Source: Sporomusa termitida
Lineage (GTDB): Bacteria; Bacillota; Negativicutes; Sporomusales; Sporomusaceae
Direction of reading: 5' to 3'
Length of the DNA stretch: 64,000 nucleotides
Assembly (NCBI RefSeq): GCF_007641255.1
Contig: NZ_CP036260.1
Location: 62,001 to 126,000 of the forward strand
This document shows, one piece after another, positions 45,051-54,414 of this stretch. The notes beneath the pieces were generated by a model, which saw only the letters and a list, made by a program, of their open reading frames with translations, did no database searches and was not told where the DNA came from. Made by a program: the position numbers and the translations under genes. Position 1 is the stretch's first letter, and the number at the start of each line of letters is the position of its first letter.

Positions 45051-46004
45051 ATGTATAACATTACATTCCTACAGATTGCAACGTTTTTTGCTGTGGCGGA
45101 GCGGCTGAATGTTTCGAAGACTGCAGATGCGATGTATATTTCACAGCCAGCTTTGAGCAAGACGATACACAGGTTGGAAGAAGGCATCGGCTTAAAGCTG
45201 TTCGCCCGAAGCAACAGGGGGCTTGTGCTGACAAAAGAAGGTGAATATCTTTACCTTAAGATGCGTTCCTCGTATAACAGCATGTGCAAGCATATAGAGC
45301 ATGCACAGAAAATGGAGAATATGCCGCATAAGATAATCAATATTGGCTATCCCAGCACCTACGACTCCAGTAAAGATTACGATAAACTCAAGTGGCTGAT
45401 AAACGATTACTCTTTGCAGCATCCGAATATCGAGATTAACGAAATATTGTATGATTTTTTGGAACTCAAGCAAGCCTTGATTTACGGAGATGTGGATATC
45501 GCTTTTATCCATGATTTTATGCTGGACGGAGCGCCAAACATCTCGATGAAAAGGGTATGCAGGAGCCGCAGGTGTCTTGCGATGTCCGCAAGACATCCTC
45601 TGGCCGCGTTCGACACGATAGACCTGATAAATAAAGAGGATCTCGCAAAAGAGGTCTTCTATACGATACCGTTTCATGACGATTCAAGTGATAAGAAAAG
45701 GGCCATTTTGATGCTAAATGAGTATGGGATCAACCCCAAAACCGTGCAGATAGTTCCCAATTTTCAATCATTTATCCGCCTCCTTCGTTTGGGTAGGGGT
45801 ATGGGTGTTTGCGGATATTTCCTAAATGTACCTGGGCGTGAAGAGATAAAATTTTTTGAACTCCCGCTGCTTGGGGACTCCCCGTTTCTGACCGTAGCAT
45901 GGCGAACGAAAGACGTTTCCAAGGCGGCACAGGATTTCATTAGTACAATACCGGACAACCCGGACGGTATGACTGTTTTCAAATGCAGACAGAAACATAA
46001 ATGA
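45051..46004 (+). CDS. LysR-family transcriptional regulator
   Basis: A 317-residue LysR protein: HTH at residues 1-60 (TADAMYISQPALSKTIHRLE) and an effector-binding domain after it. GAGGAGG seven bases upstream fixes the ATG at 45051 although the frame is open for 44 more codons. It diverges from the aconitase X genes and is a likely regulator of them, and possibly of the FAD-oxidoreductase unit that follows. Confidence 0.9.
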   Translation: MYNITFLQIATFFAVAERLNVSKTADAMYISQPALSKTIHRLEEGIGLKLFARSNRGLVLTKEGEYLYLKMRSSYNSMCKHIEHAQKMENMPHKIINIGYPSTYDSSKDYDKLKWLINDYSLQHPNIEINEILYDFLELKQALIYGDVDIAFIHDFMLDGAPNISMKRVCRSRRCLAMSARHPLAAFDTIDLINKEDLAKEVFYTIPFHDDSSDKKRAILMLNEYGINPKTVQIVPNFQSFIRLLRLGRGMGVCGYFLNVPGREEIKFFELPLLGDSPFLTVAWRTKDVSKAAQDFISTIPDNPDGMTVFKCRQKHK

Positions 46005-46094
46005 AGAAAACACGGCTTGCGCCGAGCCTTAGCGAAAGCGGAAGCCGATGTTGCCTTTATCCGGGCGGAAAGTTATAGCTTTTAACAGGATAAT

Positions 46095-46136
46095 AAAAAG
46101 GCCTCTGCGCGGCATATGCCGCGCAGAGGCCTTTTT
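46095..46136. terminator. 42-bp perfect palindromic terminator
   Basis: AAAAAGGCCTCTGCGCGGCAT and its complement form a 21-bp dyad with A5 on one side and T5 on the other, so it can terminate in both directions. Confidence 0.92.
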
Positions 46137-46140
46137 ATGC

Positions 46141-46235
46141 TATCAAACTGTTTTAGATTTAGGAGCACAATCTGGAGCCAGGAATCTGGCGCTATGACAT
46201 ATGGGTTATATCTGGCCGTCATATTGGTATTGGAC
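46141..46235. repeat. 95-bp palindrome-rich repeat, copy A
   Basis: This segment is about 89% identical to 54415-54509. Both contain a short dyad (AGATT/AATCT), a GC stem (copy A: AGCCAGGAATCTGGC) and TATGAC/GTCATA arms, and end in TTGGAC. Stem changes between copies include one A-T to G-C pair exchange. Weaker similarity continues to 46315, where copy B has the start of its gene. Nothing else is recognisable in 46363-46514. Confidence 0.82.
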
Positions 46236-46302
46236 AAAATATTGTTAAATATTTTAGAATAAAATAAAATTTCAGAATAATAAGAAAATAATAATGCAAG
46301 AA

Positions 46303-46362
46303 ATAGCAAAAACAGACCATGAGTTTCAATCAGTCTTACCTAAAAATATTTCCCCTCCGTAG
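46303..46362 (+). pseudogene. relic start of an FAD-oxidoreductase-like gene
   Basis: Aligned with copy B, the bases ATAGCAAAAACAG correspond to ATGGCAAAAACAG, the start of the gene at 54578. Here ATG has become ATA, the ribosome site is lost and the frame stops after 19 codons. It suggests the original gene behind copy A was replaced. The stretch is short, so this is tentative. Confidence 0.4.
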
Positions 46363-46514
46363 CGTTTATTTCTTTCAGGACAAATAGTGATGTGGGGAAA
46401 TAGATCCAATCTTTAATCAGGTAGTAAATTATATTGATAAACAGGACAACTACATTGATAGCTACTATTTTATTCCCATGATATTATAACTTCAAAAGAA
46501 AGGAGAAGTTTACT

Positions 46515-48239
46515 ATGAACAAAAGATTGGATCCAATCATGGATCCCCGGGGCCGGCAAGAAAGGCCGGTCATCAAGCTTGCGCCAAGGAAGGGGTTAAA
46601 CGGGCTAATAAATGGCAAAATCTTATTCTATGATAACACGAAACTAGACTTCTGCTATTATAACGAAGTTTTTGTAAGAATCAAAAGTAATTTCAATAAG
46701 ATGGGCGCAACAAATTTTGTTGATTACAAGGAAACTGTCAGAGGCAAAGATACGCCGGCACTTGAAGCATACGCCGCAATGCTAGCTGACGAAAAACCGG
46801 CAGCGGCAATTGTAGCGTTAGGTGATATGGGGACATCTTCAGCAACAACTATCGTTGCGATAGAAATGGAGAAACTCGGGATTCCCACTGTTTACGTAAC
46901 GGCGAGCCCGGGCGGAGAACTGGTAGAAGGTGTTGCGTTTTATCGCGCAGGTAACCTATGTCTTTGCAAGCTTGATATCTATCAGGCAAGCCTGCCGAAG
47001 GATATACACGTACAGATAGACACGAAGTGGGATTATATCATTGATTCGCTGACGAAAAATGGCGAAGAGCTTAGGCGGGCGGCACATATTGATTTCAAGA
47101 TCGATAAGACAAAGCCCCGGGATGATGGTCTTCTTCCGTTAACTGACAATATTGAAATAGACGAGAGTCAGCTTTATACGCCGGGGGCTTATATGGAAGA
47201 AGTCATGGATTTCTTCCATAAGGAACATCTTGGCGATGGCCTTCCAATCATTCCGCCAACCCGTAAGCGTTATGAAAAGATGCTCGAATATTGCCCGTTT
47301 GATCCGGATACGGTACTTGCCGTAGAGGTTGGGCCAAGCGGGAAAGATATTACGGTTAAAGACCTGGCTATCGCAGCTGTCATGGCCGGGTGCAAACCCG
47401 AATATATGCCCATCATTATTACGGCATTCAAGTGTATGGCAGACCCAAAGTATAATTTATTGCAATCCGTAACAACATCATATCCCGGAGGAAATCTTAT
47501 ATTGGTAAGCGGCCCGCTGGCCAAAGAACTTGGTATTTCTGGACGTCAGGGGTGCTTGGGACCGGGCTTCCCCGCCAACAACACAATAGGAAGGGCGATC
47601 AATTTAGTTATTATGGACGTCTGCAGAGCCGTCCCGGGCGTTTGCGACCTGGATTGCCAGGCATCGCCTGTCGAATTTTCCTATTGTTTTGCGGAAGATG
47701 AAGATCTTGCTCCATGGAAGACAATCAACGAGGAATTTTATGATAAAGATACAACGGCCGTATGGGTCCTTAAAGCCGAACCGGCCCGTGATATCATTGA
47801 TTTTTTGAGCCTTAACGGTGGTGATTTGATCGACACCCTTACCCACTGTTGTACGACAATAGGCAGCAATAACGCCTATATGCCCAGCAGTTTGTTGCTG
47901 GTACTTACGCCTGACCATGGAAAGATGCTGGTGGATTTTGGATACAACAAGCAAAAAATCAAAGAGCATATTCATTTGCGTGCGGTCAACGAGACGCCGA
48001 TGGTAAGAGGCAGGGGGCTTGTGCCTGTCCGCCCGGAAGGATGGGAAAGCAAACATCCTATGCCTGTAACCAGATCCCCGGAAGATGTATTCATCGTAGT
48101 GGCGGGTGGAAGAGGCGGACATTCCCAAGTCATACTGCCTTGGGGCCTTCACAGCGAGGCCATTATCAAACGGGTGGAACTGCCTGATGGCAAGGCAGCA
48201 CAGCATATAAGCGAGTTCGGAAAATATTCAGTAAATTAA
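46515..48239 (+). CDS. UGSC-family-like protein lacking the U/C residues
   Basis: A 574-residue protein. Residues ~30-190 resemble the UGSC (seleno)protein domain, with VALGDMGTSSATTIVAIEME followed by KLGIPTVYV; the family's U/C-G-S-C reads Met105-Gly-Thr-Ser108. Residues ~225-574 match the partner domain usually found with it (HLGDGLPIIPPT, AAVMAGCKPEYMPII, GCLGPGFPANNTIGRA). I know of no established reaction for this family. No in-frame TGA is present, so selenocysteine is not used at this site. AAGGAG precedes the ATG. It is co-transcribed with the FAD oxidoreductase 17 bases downstream. Confidence 0.7.
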   Translation: MNKRLDPIMDPRGRQERPVIKLAPRKGLNGLINGKILFYDNTKLDFCYYNEVFVRIKSNFNKMGATNFVDYKETVRGKDTPALEAYAAMLADEKPAAAIVALGDMGTSSATTIVAIEMEKLGIPTVYVTASPGGELVEGVAFYRAGNLCLCKLDIYQASLPKDIHVQIDTKWDYIIDSLTKNGEELRRAAHIDFKIDKTKPRDDGLLPLTDNIEIDESQLYTPGAYMEEVMDFFHKEHLGDGLPIIPPTRKRYEKMLEYCPFDPDTVLAVEVGPSGKDITVKDLAIAAVMAGCKPEYMPIIITAFKCMADPKYNLLQSVTTSYPGGNLILVSGPLAKELGISGRQGCLGPGFPANNTIGRAINLVIMDVCRAVPGVCDLDCQASPVEFSYCFAEDEDLAPWKTINEEFYDKDTTAVWVLKAEPARDIIDFLSLNGGDLIDTLTHCCTTIGSNNAYMPSSLLLVLTPDHGKMLVDFGYNKQKIKEHIHLRAVNETPMVRGRGLVPVRPEGWESKHPMPVTRSPEDVFIVVAGGRGGHSQVILPWGLHSEAIIKRVELPDGKAAQHISEFGKYSVN

Positions 48240-48256
48240 CGGTGGGGGGATAACAT

Positions 48257-49684
48257 ATGAAAATTATCGGTCATTATGATGTGGTGGTTGTTGGTGGCGG
48301 CACGTCCGGGGTAGCGGCAGCAATTGCAGCGGCAAGAACTGGTGCTAACACTGTCTTAATCGAGCGCATTGGCGCGTTGGGAGGTCAATTTAATATTTCA
48401 GGCCCTCCTGGTTTTGCGTATGCAAACTTATTTAATGAAAGATATGAACAAGTAGCCGGCGGTATTATTGAAGAAACGCATAACAGACTATTGAGGGAAG
48501 GCCATGCCCTTCCGCACCAAAACCTGGACTTCCGCGCAGGGTTTAGTTTCTCCTATGTCGATCCCGACTGGTGGGGCCTTCTAATGTTTGACATGATGAC
48601 TGAAAATGACGTAAACCTTCTGCTCCATACCTTGGCTGTTGATGTGGTCAAAGAAGGCGATGCTATTACCGGAGTCGTTGTTGAAAGCCCCTCCGGCAGG
48701 GCGCTTGTTATGGGCAAAGTGATTATTGACTGCACAGGCGAAGGGCAGATTTCTGTTTTAGCCGGGGCGCCTTATGAGCAGGTACCGAGGGATCAGCTCG
48801 AACCTCATACGCTCGCTTTCACAATGGATGGTGTAGATTGGGATAAAGCATTGGCGTATATTAAAGCTAATTTCGAGACCGATTTTATGATCCAAATGCC
48901 TCAAATTGTTCCCTGGACGAAGGAGCAGATTGCTGACCGTATCAGAAGGGTTAAGGACATTACCGAGCTAGGTGAAGTCAGGGGCTATTTCTCTTTGAAA
49001 AGAGAAGCTCTGGAGAAGGGGGAATGGCATGAAAGCAGCGGAATCGGTTTCTTCCTGATACCCAGAGACGGCGGACACGTACAGGCCCATTTCCAGCATT
49101 CATCCCATGTAATTGGTGACCCCACCGATGTAAGGGATCTTACTCATGTAGAGGTTGAGTGTAGAAAACAAATCACGATGGCCTTGAAGTTCATCAATAA
49201 AAATTTGCCTGGCTTTGAGAACGCCTACCTTACAAGAGTATGCCCTGAAGTGAGAATACGTGAGAGTAGACGAATTATGGGTGACTATAAACTGGTAAAA
49301 GCGGATGTTGCTGCCGCAAGGAAGTTTGAGGATGTCATCGGAAAGAGCAATTTCTCATCAGGAGCTAAACACGTTGCTACTGGGAACACAATAGACTTTG
49401 CGCAAGAGGTAAGGCCGAAAGATGGCGGATCAACAGATATTCCATATCGGTGCCTTGTCCCGAAGGCGGTTGAAAATCTGCTTGTGGCCGGTAAGGCAAT
49501 TTCAACCGATCGTGATTCTTACCAAAGATTCCTGATGCAGACAATGGTAACGGGTCAGGCCGCCGGTGTGGCCGCTGCTCTCTGCAGTAAAAAAGGCATT
49601 ACGCCCAGAGAACTTGAGAAAGACGTCTCCGAGCTGCAGAATATTCTATTGAAACAAGGAGCTATTCTGTACGGTACACATTAG
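48257..49684 (+). CDS. FAD-dependent oxidoreductase (PF12831-like)
   Basis: A 475-residue flavoprotein with the dinucleotide motif VVGGGTSGVAAAIAAARTGA near residues 11-30, LIERIGALGGQ, the second FAD block VIIDCTGEGQISVLAG and a C-terminal LLVAGKAIS...QTMVTGQAAGVAAAL block. The family is broad (succinate dehydrogenase/HdrA-related flavoproteins) and reactions vary. It follows the UGSC-like gene by 17 bases and precedes an AAHS carrier, the same oxidoreductase-carrier order as at 54578-57406, although the two flavoproteins have diverged strongly. Confidence 0.88.
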   Translation: MKIIGHYDVVVVGGGTSGVAAAIAAARTGANTVLIERIGALGGQFNISGPPGFAYANLFNERYEQVAGGIIEETHNRLLREGHALPHQNLDFRAGFSFSYVDPDWWGLLMFDMMTENDVNLLLHTLAVDVVKEGDAITGVVVESPSGRALVMGKVIIDCTGEGQISVLAGAPYEQVPRDQLEPHTLAFTMDGVDWDKALAYIKANFETDFMIQMPQIVPWTKEQIADRIRRVKDITELGEVRGYFSLKREALEKGEWHESSGIGFFLIPRDGGHVQAHFQHSSHVIGDPTDVRDLTHVEVECRKQITMALKFINKNLPGFENAYLTRVCPEVRIRESRRIMGDYKLVKADVAAARKFEDVIGKSNFSSGAKHVATGNTIDFAQEVRPKDGGSTDIPYRCLVPKAVENLLVAGKAISTDRDSYQRFLMQTMVTGQAAGVAAALCSKKGITPRELEKDVSELQNILLKQGAILYGTH

Positions 49685-49691
49685 AATCGCG

Positions 49692-49751
49692 AGCGAATCC
49701 CAAGGGATCAATCTTTTGCGAATAACCGCGATAGTACTCATGGGGTTCGCT
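49692..49751 (+). promoter_or_regulatory. long-range stem between oxidoreductase and carrier genes
   Basis: AGCGAATCCC and GGGGTTCGCT can pair (one G-T) around 40 bases. There is no T-run, so it may be an intra-operon processing or attenuation element. Confidence 0.35.
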
Positions 49752-49828
49752 TTCTATTCAATTATCGCAACATTACTAACTCGATGAAGGTAATTACAAC
49801 AATTATTATTATGGGGGGGCGAATTAGA

Positions 49829-51232
49829 ATGAGCGAGAAAAACGTAAAAAATGAAATTATTGCAAAACCTTTAATAGTTGATGTTGGAAAACTTATCGAT
49901 GATTCTAAGTTGAATAAGGTTTCCCTTGCGACGATTATTTTATGTGGTTTCATCATGATGATGGATGGATATGATATGGGGATCATGTCAGTTACAGCAC
50001 CGGCGATTATGGAAGAGTGGGGCGTCAGTGCGACCTTGTTCGGAGGGGTATTTTCAGCCGCCTACGTTGGTTTTTTATTCGGAGCGATAATCTGTGGGAC
50101 CATAGCCGACAAGATCGGGAGAAAAAAGGTTCTCATCTTCTCAGGAATCATTTTTTCATTGGGCACCTTGCTTGTATACTTTTCGCATTCGGTTCCAGAA
50201 CTGATTCTCATGCGCATATTCGCCGGTTTCGGCTTCGGAGGCGCGGTTCCTGTCGCCATCACATTAACCAGTGAATATGCGCCATTAAAAGGAAAGGGGA
50301 AATACTTATCGGTTATGTACACCGGTTTTGTTTTGGGTACAACGCTTGCCGGATATGTAGCATCGTTTATCATTTCTTCAACTGCCGGCTGGCGTGCGTG
50401 TTTCCTTATAGGCTTTTTTGCTCCTTTAATTGTAATAGCATTTATGATTCCTTATATGTCTGAATCCGCCAGATGGCTTTCCGTCAGCTGGAAAACTGCG
50501 GAACAGAGAGAAAATCTTGTTAAATTAATCAATAAGATAAATCCAGATCTCAAAATCGATGCTGACACCCAGTTCTCATCTGTAGGAATAACGAATCAAA
50601 AGCAACATTCTGCCAAGGAACTTTTTGCGGGAAGACTGAGATGGGTGACGCCTGTAATGTGGGCATTCTATTTAATCAGCTCCATTGCACTCTTTTTTTT
50701 CAATTCCTGGGGACCTCAATTGATCGTTTTGAAAGGTTACTCGGTTGCAACAGCCGCAATGATAAACGGAAATGCTCAATTTGTCGGTGTACTTAGTGTC
50801 CTGGGCGCCGGCTTTCTTTATGATAAGATTGGCCTCAGAAGAGGATGGATTGTGTATACTTTAGCCGCGATTGTCGTTTGTTTTTTAGGTGGAGTAGAGG
50901 GAGGTATGTTTATTGGCGTATTTATCTTAGGACTTTTTCTGATCAACTGCGCACACATGGCTATAACGATACTTGCACCTAGCATATATCCCCCTAATAT
51001 AAGAAACCAGGGAGCTGGCACTGGAATTGGGGTAGCTAGAATCGGAGCTATTATAGGGCCGCTATTAGGTGGAATTCTTCTGGCAACACAGTTGAAAATG
51101 TCAATTTTGATCATTCTGATGGTTGCAATTCCCATGTTCATAGTAGCGGTTCTTTGCTATATCGTTGGGAAGCAGTATGATATGTATTTCGCTCCCTTAT
51201 ACGGTGGTCAATATAAAACCGAGAAGAATTAA
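49829..51232 (+). CDS. MFS transporter, AAHS (aromatic acid:H+ symporter) type
   Basis: A 467-residue, 12-TM carrier. The TM1 acidic motif DGYDMG and the loop GTIADKIGRKK are typical of the AAHS family (PcaK, BenK, MhpT), so uptake of an aromatic or related organic acid is likely. The ATG at 49829 follows a run of seven G; an in-frame ATG 45 bases upstream lacks a site. It is clearly paralogous to the carrier at 56012 over its whole length. Confidence 0.9.
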   Translation: MSEKNVKNEIIAKPLIVDVGKLIDDSKLNKVSLATIILCGFIMMMDGYDMGIMSVTAPAIMEEWGVSATLFGGVFSAAYVGFLFGAIICGTIADKIGRKKVLIFSGIIFSLGTLLVYFSHSVPELILMRIFAGFGFGGAVPVAITLTSEYAPLKGKGKYLSVMYTGFVLGTTLAGYVASFIISSTAGWRACFLIGFFAPLIVIAFMIPYMSESARWLSVSWKTAEQRENLVKLINKINPDLKIDADTQFSSVGITNQKQHSAKELFAGRLRWVTPVMWAFYLISSIALFFFNSWGPQLIVLKGYSVATAAMINGNAQFVGVLSVLGAGFLYDKIGLRRGWIVYTLAAIVVCFLGGVEGGMFIGVFILGLFLINCAHMAITILAPSIYPPNIRNQGAGTGIGVARIGAIIGPLLGGILLATQLKMSILIILMVAIPMFIVAVLCYIVGKQYDMYFAPLYGGQYKTEKN

Positions 51233-51456
51233 GCGATAATAAAGCTTATGCGGCAGTCCAACAATCACTACAGTAAATTCCAGAGGGAAATTTGCAGGCC
51301 ATAAACTTAACCTATAGTTGTGGTCCTCTAAGGTAACGAAGGTAGAGAATACAATAGTTTTGGCAGCAGCCCAATGATCCAATATATGCTAAATTCTCAG
51401 TATCTGGCGACGTAATACAAATGGTTGAGTTTATGCGTTATTGGAGGTTAAATATT
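51233..51456. other. intergenic stretch, nothing recognised
   Basis: The 224 bases between the carrier and the AraC-type regulator contain only a short CTCT/AGAG dyad near 51327 and no gene or known element that I can identify. Confidence 0.5.
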
Positions 51457-53040
51457 GTGTATTCAGTTATGCTTGTTGAAGGCAAAAAATTAGAATCCGA
51501 GTCTATAAAAAAATGGGCTAACTGGAAAGACCCAAATTTTCAAATATGCTATGAAGCTGCGGATGGATTAGATGCTCTTAATTACTATACAAATGTTATG
51601 CAACCTGATGTGATTATTACTGAGATACAAATGCCAGGTATGAGTGGGTTTGAGCTTATCAAAGAAATACATAAGATAAATGCTGGACAAAAATTTATTA
51701 TTGTAAGTTCCGAAGCCAATTTTTTGTATGCAAAGCAGGCGATGAAACTTGGAGTTAAGGATTACTTGATTAAGAATGCAATTACCGATGAGGACTTATA
51801 TATAGCGTTATGTGAAGTTCTTAAGCTTGTAAATGGTCAGAATAAATCACACTTAAATGTATCTGTGGAATCTTTGGCTGCATCTGAAACCCTGCAAATG
51901 ATTTTAAGTGAAGAAGTTCCTTTTGATTTAATTAACCAGTACCTTTATTCACTAGGTGTTGACATAAGCGATAGCGTTTATTTTATTATGTCTTTTGCCG
52001 TTGAAAATATCGGCACATTAAAGTCCGCTTATGTTGAAAGATTGTTAAATGATCTATCTTTTTTCATTGGACCCAGTCAAGATATAGCATGTTATATGTG
52101 GCAGAATAATTTTGCATATTTAGGTTTTGTGAAATCAGATCTTAGTCAATTCAGCATTATGAAAAGGGAATATAAAGTTTCCAATGCAATTCTCAAGGCT
52201 GTTGAAAATGTATTGGGTAGTGTGAGAGTAACAATTGGAGTAAGCCAGATAACTGATAAAATTGAAGATGTGAGCAGAAAATATTGGGAAGCGGAAAAGG
52301 CCCGTAATTATAGTATTTTTTTAGGTGGAGTCAGAACGCTGTACTACTATGAAAACCCATGCACTTTGAGCGGTGCCGATGCATTGCATATTCAAATGAA
52401 GGGTATTGAAAATGCGATTAATAATAGGGATATCGACGAAATTTGCAGGATGATCAACAATATTTACAAAAATAATAAGGATTCATTTCGAAAATATTTA
52501 CATTTAAAATATGCCAGTTCATTATTAATCAATTTATTTATGGATTATTGTAAATCAAATAGTATTCCTTATCGTTATATATTTAATAACGGTTTTTTGT
52601 CGAAAAGAACTGATGAACAAAATGAGACAATGGATAGGATTTGCGACTCTCTTTGTGTATGTTTTAAATTGTTAGTTAATGGGATGAAGGCCAAAACTAA
52701 ATATAGTAAATTTGTTCGAAATATTGTTGAATATATTTGTGAAAACTACAACAATCATATCAGTTTGAATTCTATTGCTGAACATTTTAAATATAATAAA
52801 ACCTATGTAGCGAATTATTTTAAAAGAGAAACCAGAGAAACCGTAAACATGTATATAAGGCGATTTAGAATTGAAAAATCCAAAATATTATTAAAAACAA
52901 CAGATTTGGGCATCGACGACATTATGTATTTAGTTGGGTTTAATTCCCGGCAAAATTTTTATATGGAATTTAAAAAAAGTGCAGGCGTATCACCCGTGAA
53001 ATTTAGGGAAGTGAGTAAAATCCAGGAAGATGCTGTATAA
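51457..53040 (+). CDS. AraC-type regulator with degenerate receiver domain
   Basis: A 527-residue protein: N-terminal receiver-like domain (1-120), a linker of about 280 residues as in YesN-type regulators, and a C-terminal AraC HTH pair (about 425-520; LNSIAEHFKYNKTYVANYFK; DIMYLVGFNSRQNFYMEFKK). In the receiver, the phosphoacceptor Asp is Glu56 (ITEIQMPGMSG) and the N-terminal acidic pair is Glu-Gly, while the conserved Lys106 remains. It is probably not switched by phosphorylation, and no histidine kinase is nearby. The GTG at 51457 has GGAGG nine bases upstream; the ATG at 51421 has none. Base composition is noticeably more AT-rich than its neighbours. Confidence 0.86.
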   Translation: MYSVMLVEGKKLESESIKKWANWKDPNFQICYEAADGLDALNYYTNVMQPDVIITEIQMPGMSGFELIKEIHKINAGQKFIIVSSEANFLYAKQAMKLGVKDYLIKNAITDEDLYIALCEVLKLVNGQNKSHLNVSVESLAASETLQMILSEEVPFDLINQYLYSLGVDISDSVYFIMSFAVENIGTLKSAYVERLLNDLSFFIGPSQDIACYMWQNNFAYLGFVKSDLSQFSIMKREYKVSNAILKAVENVLGSVRVTIGVSQITDKIEDVSRKYWEAEKARNYSIFLGGVRTLYYYENPCTLSGADALHIQMKGIENAINNRDIDEICRMINNIYKNNKDSFRKYLHLKYASSLLINLFMDYCKSNSIPYRYIFNNGFLSKRTDEQNETMDRICDSLCVCFKLLVNGMKAKTKYSKFVRNIVEYICENYNNHISLNSIAEHFKYNKTYVANYFKRETRETVNMYIRRFRIEKSKILLKTTDLGIDDIMYLVGFNSRQNFYMEFKKSAGVSPVKFREVSKIQEDAV

Positions 53041-53175
53041 CTTAAAAATGAGATCTGAAATATAATGGCTAAAATCCAAAACGTTAATAATCGTAATTTT
53101 CGGATGTTTTTGTTAATAAGTAATAGTGGTGCAAAAAAATTTGACCTGATGAGGCACGAAGGGGAGAAACTGAAC

Positions 53176-54273
53176 TTGAATACAAATTTGCTCAAAGAAC
53201 GCAAGGCAAGAATAAGAAAGGCCTTTTCGCTGGAAAAGCCGGACAGGACTCCGGTGGTACTGATGGCTGACGCTTTCTGTGCAACACATATGGGGGTGAA
53301 ATTATCGGATTTTTGCTCAAGTCTTACATATTCCAACCAGGTTATGGTGGACTCGATGAAAGAATTGCAAGCCGACGCGATTTGTCATGTTACCGGATAT
53401 GCCCCCATTATGCCGTTGTCATTTATGTCTAGGGTGAAATTGCCTGGCGTGAATTTGCCGGATAATGCTTTGTGGCAATTAGATGAGCAGGAAATGATGA
53501 CCACAGAAGATTATGACATCATCCTAAATAAGGGTTGGATGCCTTTTATGACGGATTATATGGAAAACAGGCTGAAGATCCAGCTTGAGCCGCTGTTTGC
53601 GGAATTGGCCGAATGGCCGCAATATATCCGGAATTTTGAGAACAACGGTACTGCGGTGCTTACGCCGGTTAACGGAACTGTTGTGTATGAGCTGCTCAAC
53701 GGTGGGCGTTCCATGCCCAGTTTTGTTAAGGATCTGTATAAAATTCCCGATAAGGTTGAAGCGGTTTTAGATGTAATTCAGAAAGAAACAAGTGGACGCT
53801 TACGGCATAAAATTCACGAAGTAAAGCCTGAAGTTGTATTTTTGTCTCCTGCCCGGGGGGCGAGTGAGTTTTTCGGGCCCAAACTGTGGCAGCGGTTTGT
53901 TTGGAAATATCTCAAGGCGACAGCCGACGTTATTATTGAAGAAGGTGCAGATGTTTGCTTGCACCTGGATGCTCACTGGGAACGCGACCTGGAGTTTTTC
54001 CGGGCTTTCCCGAAAGGCAGGTGCCTATTCGATACTGACGGGGCCACCGATATTTATAAAATCAAAGCAGTCCTTGGCGACATCATGGCCATTAAGGGCG
54101 ATGTTCCTGCAGCAATGCTGGCACTCGGCACCCCTGACGATGTATATAATTACAGTACCCGTTTAATCGAAGATATGGGTCCCGGATTTATTCTATCCTC
54201 GGGCTGCAGCATTCCCCCCAATGCCAAAGTGGAAAATGTTAAAGCTATGATTTCGGCTGCTACTGGAAAATAG
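53176..54273 (+). CDS. UroD-family protein, corrinoid-methyltransferase (MtaA-like)
   Basis: A 365-residue protein of the uroporphyrinogen-decarboxylase superfamily, methyltransferase branch: ERKARIRKAFSLEKPDRTPV, TPVNGTVVYELLNGGR and the C-terminal ILSSGCSIPPNAKVENVKAM. MtaA-type members bind zinc with H-x-C and a distal Cys. Here His263 and Cys344 align but the middle ligand is Asp265 (LHLDAH). It may move a methyl group between a corrinoid protein and a thiol or folate, but no corrinoid protein is encoded nearby. TTG at 53176 follows GGGGAG by nine bases; the upstream ATGs have no site. Confidence 0.78.
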   Translation: MNTNLLKERKARIRKAFSLEKPDRTPVVLMADAFCATHMGVKLSDFCSSLTYSNQVMVDSMKELQADAICHVTGYAPIMPLSFMSRVKLPGVNLPDNALWQLDEQEMMTTEDYDIILNKGWMPFMTDYMENRLKIQLEPLFAELAEWPQYIRNFENNGTAVLTPVNGTVVYELLNGGRSMPSFVKDLYKIPDKVEAVLDVIQKETSGRLRHKIHEVKPEVVFLSPARGASEFFGPKLWQRFVWKYLKATADVIIEEGADVCLHLDAHWERDLEFFRAFPKGRCLFDTDGATDIYKIKAVLGDIMAIKGDVPAAMLALGTPDDVYNYSTRLIEDMGPGFILSSGCSIPPNAKVENVKAMISAATGK

Positions 54274-54303
54274 CGGGGCAGGATCGGTTAAAGAAATAAG
54301 CGA

Positions 54304-54347
54304 GCTTAAAGAGGCAGCCAGCCGGCCCGGTGGCTGCCTCTTTAAGC
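54304..54347 (+). terminator. 17-bp perfect hairpin terminator
   Basis: GCTTAAAGAGGCAGCCA pairs with TGGCTGCCTCTTTAAGC around a 10-base loop; the T-rich right arm (CTCTTTAAG) completes it. Confidence 0.85.
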
Positions 54348-54414
54348 TGATGTCTGCTTGGCAAAAGCCCAGACTGGCATGTGCCGTTATCCCACTCAAG
54401 GTCTGACTTAAGGC

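Noticed and set aside
46828-46840. Possible selenocysteine codon in the UGSC-like gene
   Set aside because: The codon at the U position is ATG, not TGA, and no SECIS-like stem is placed after it.
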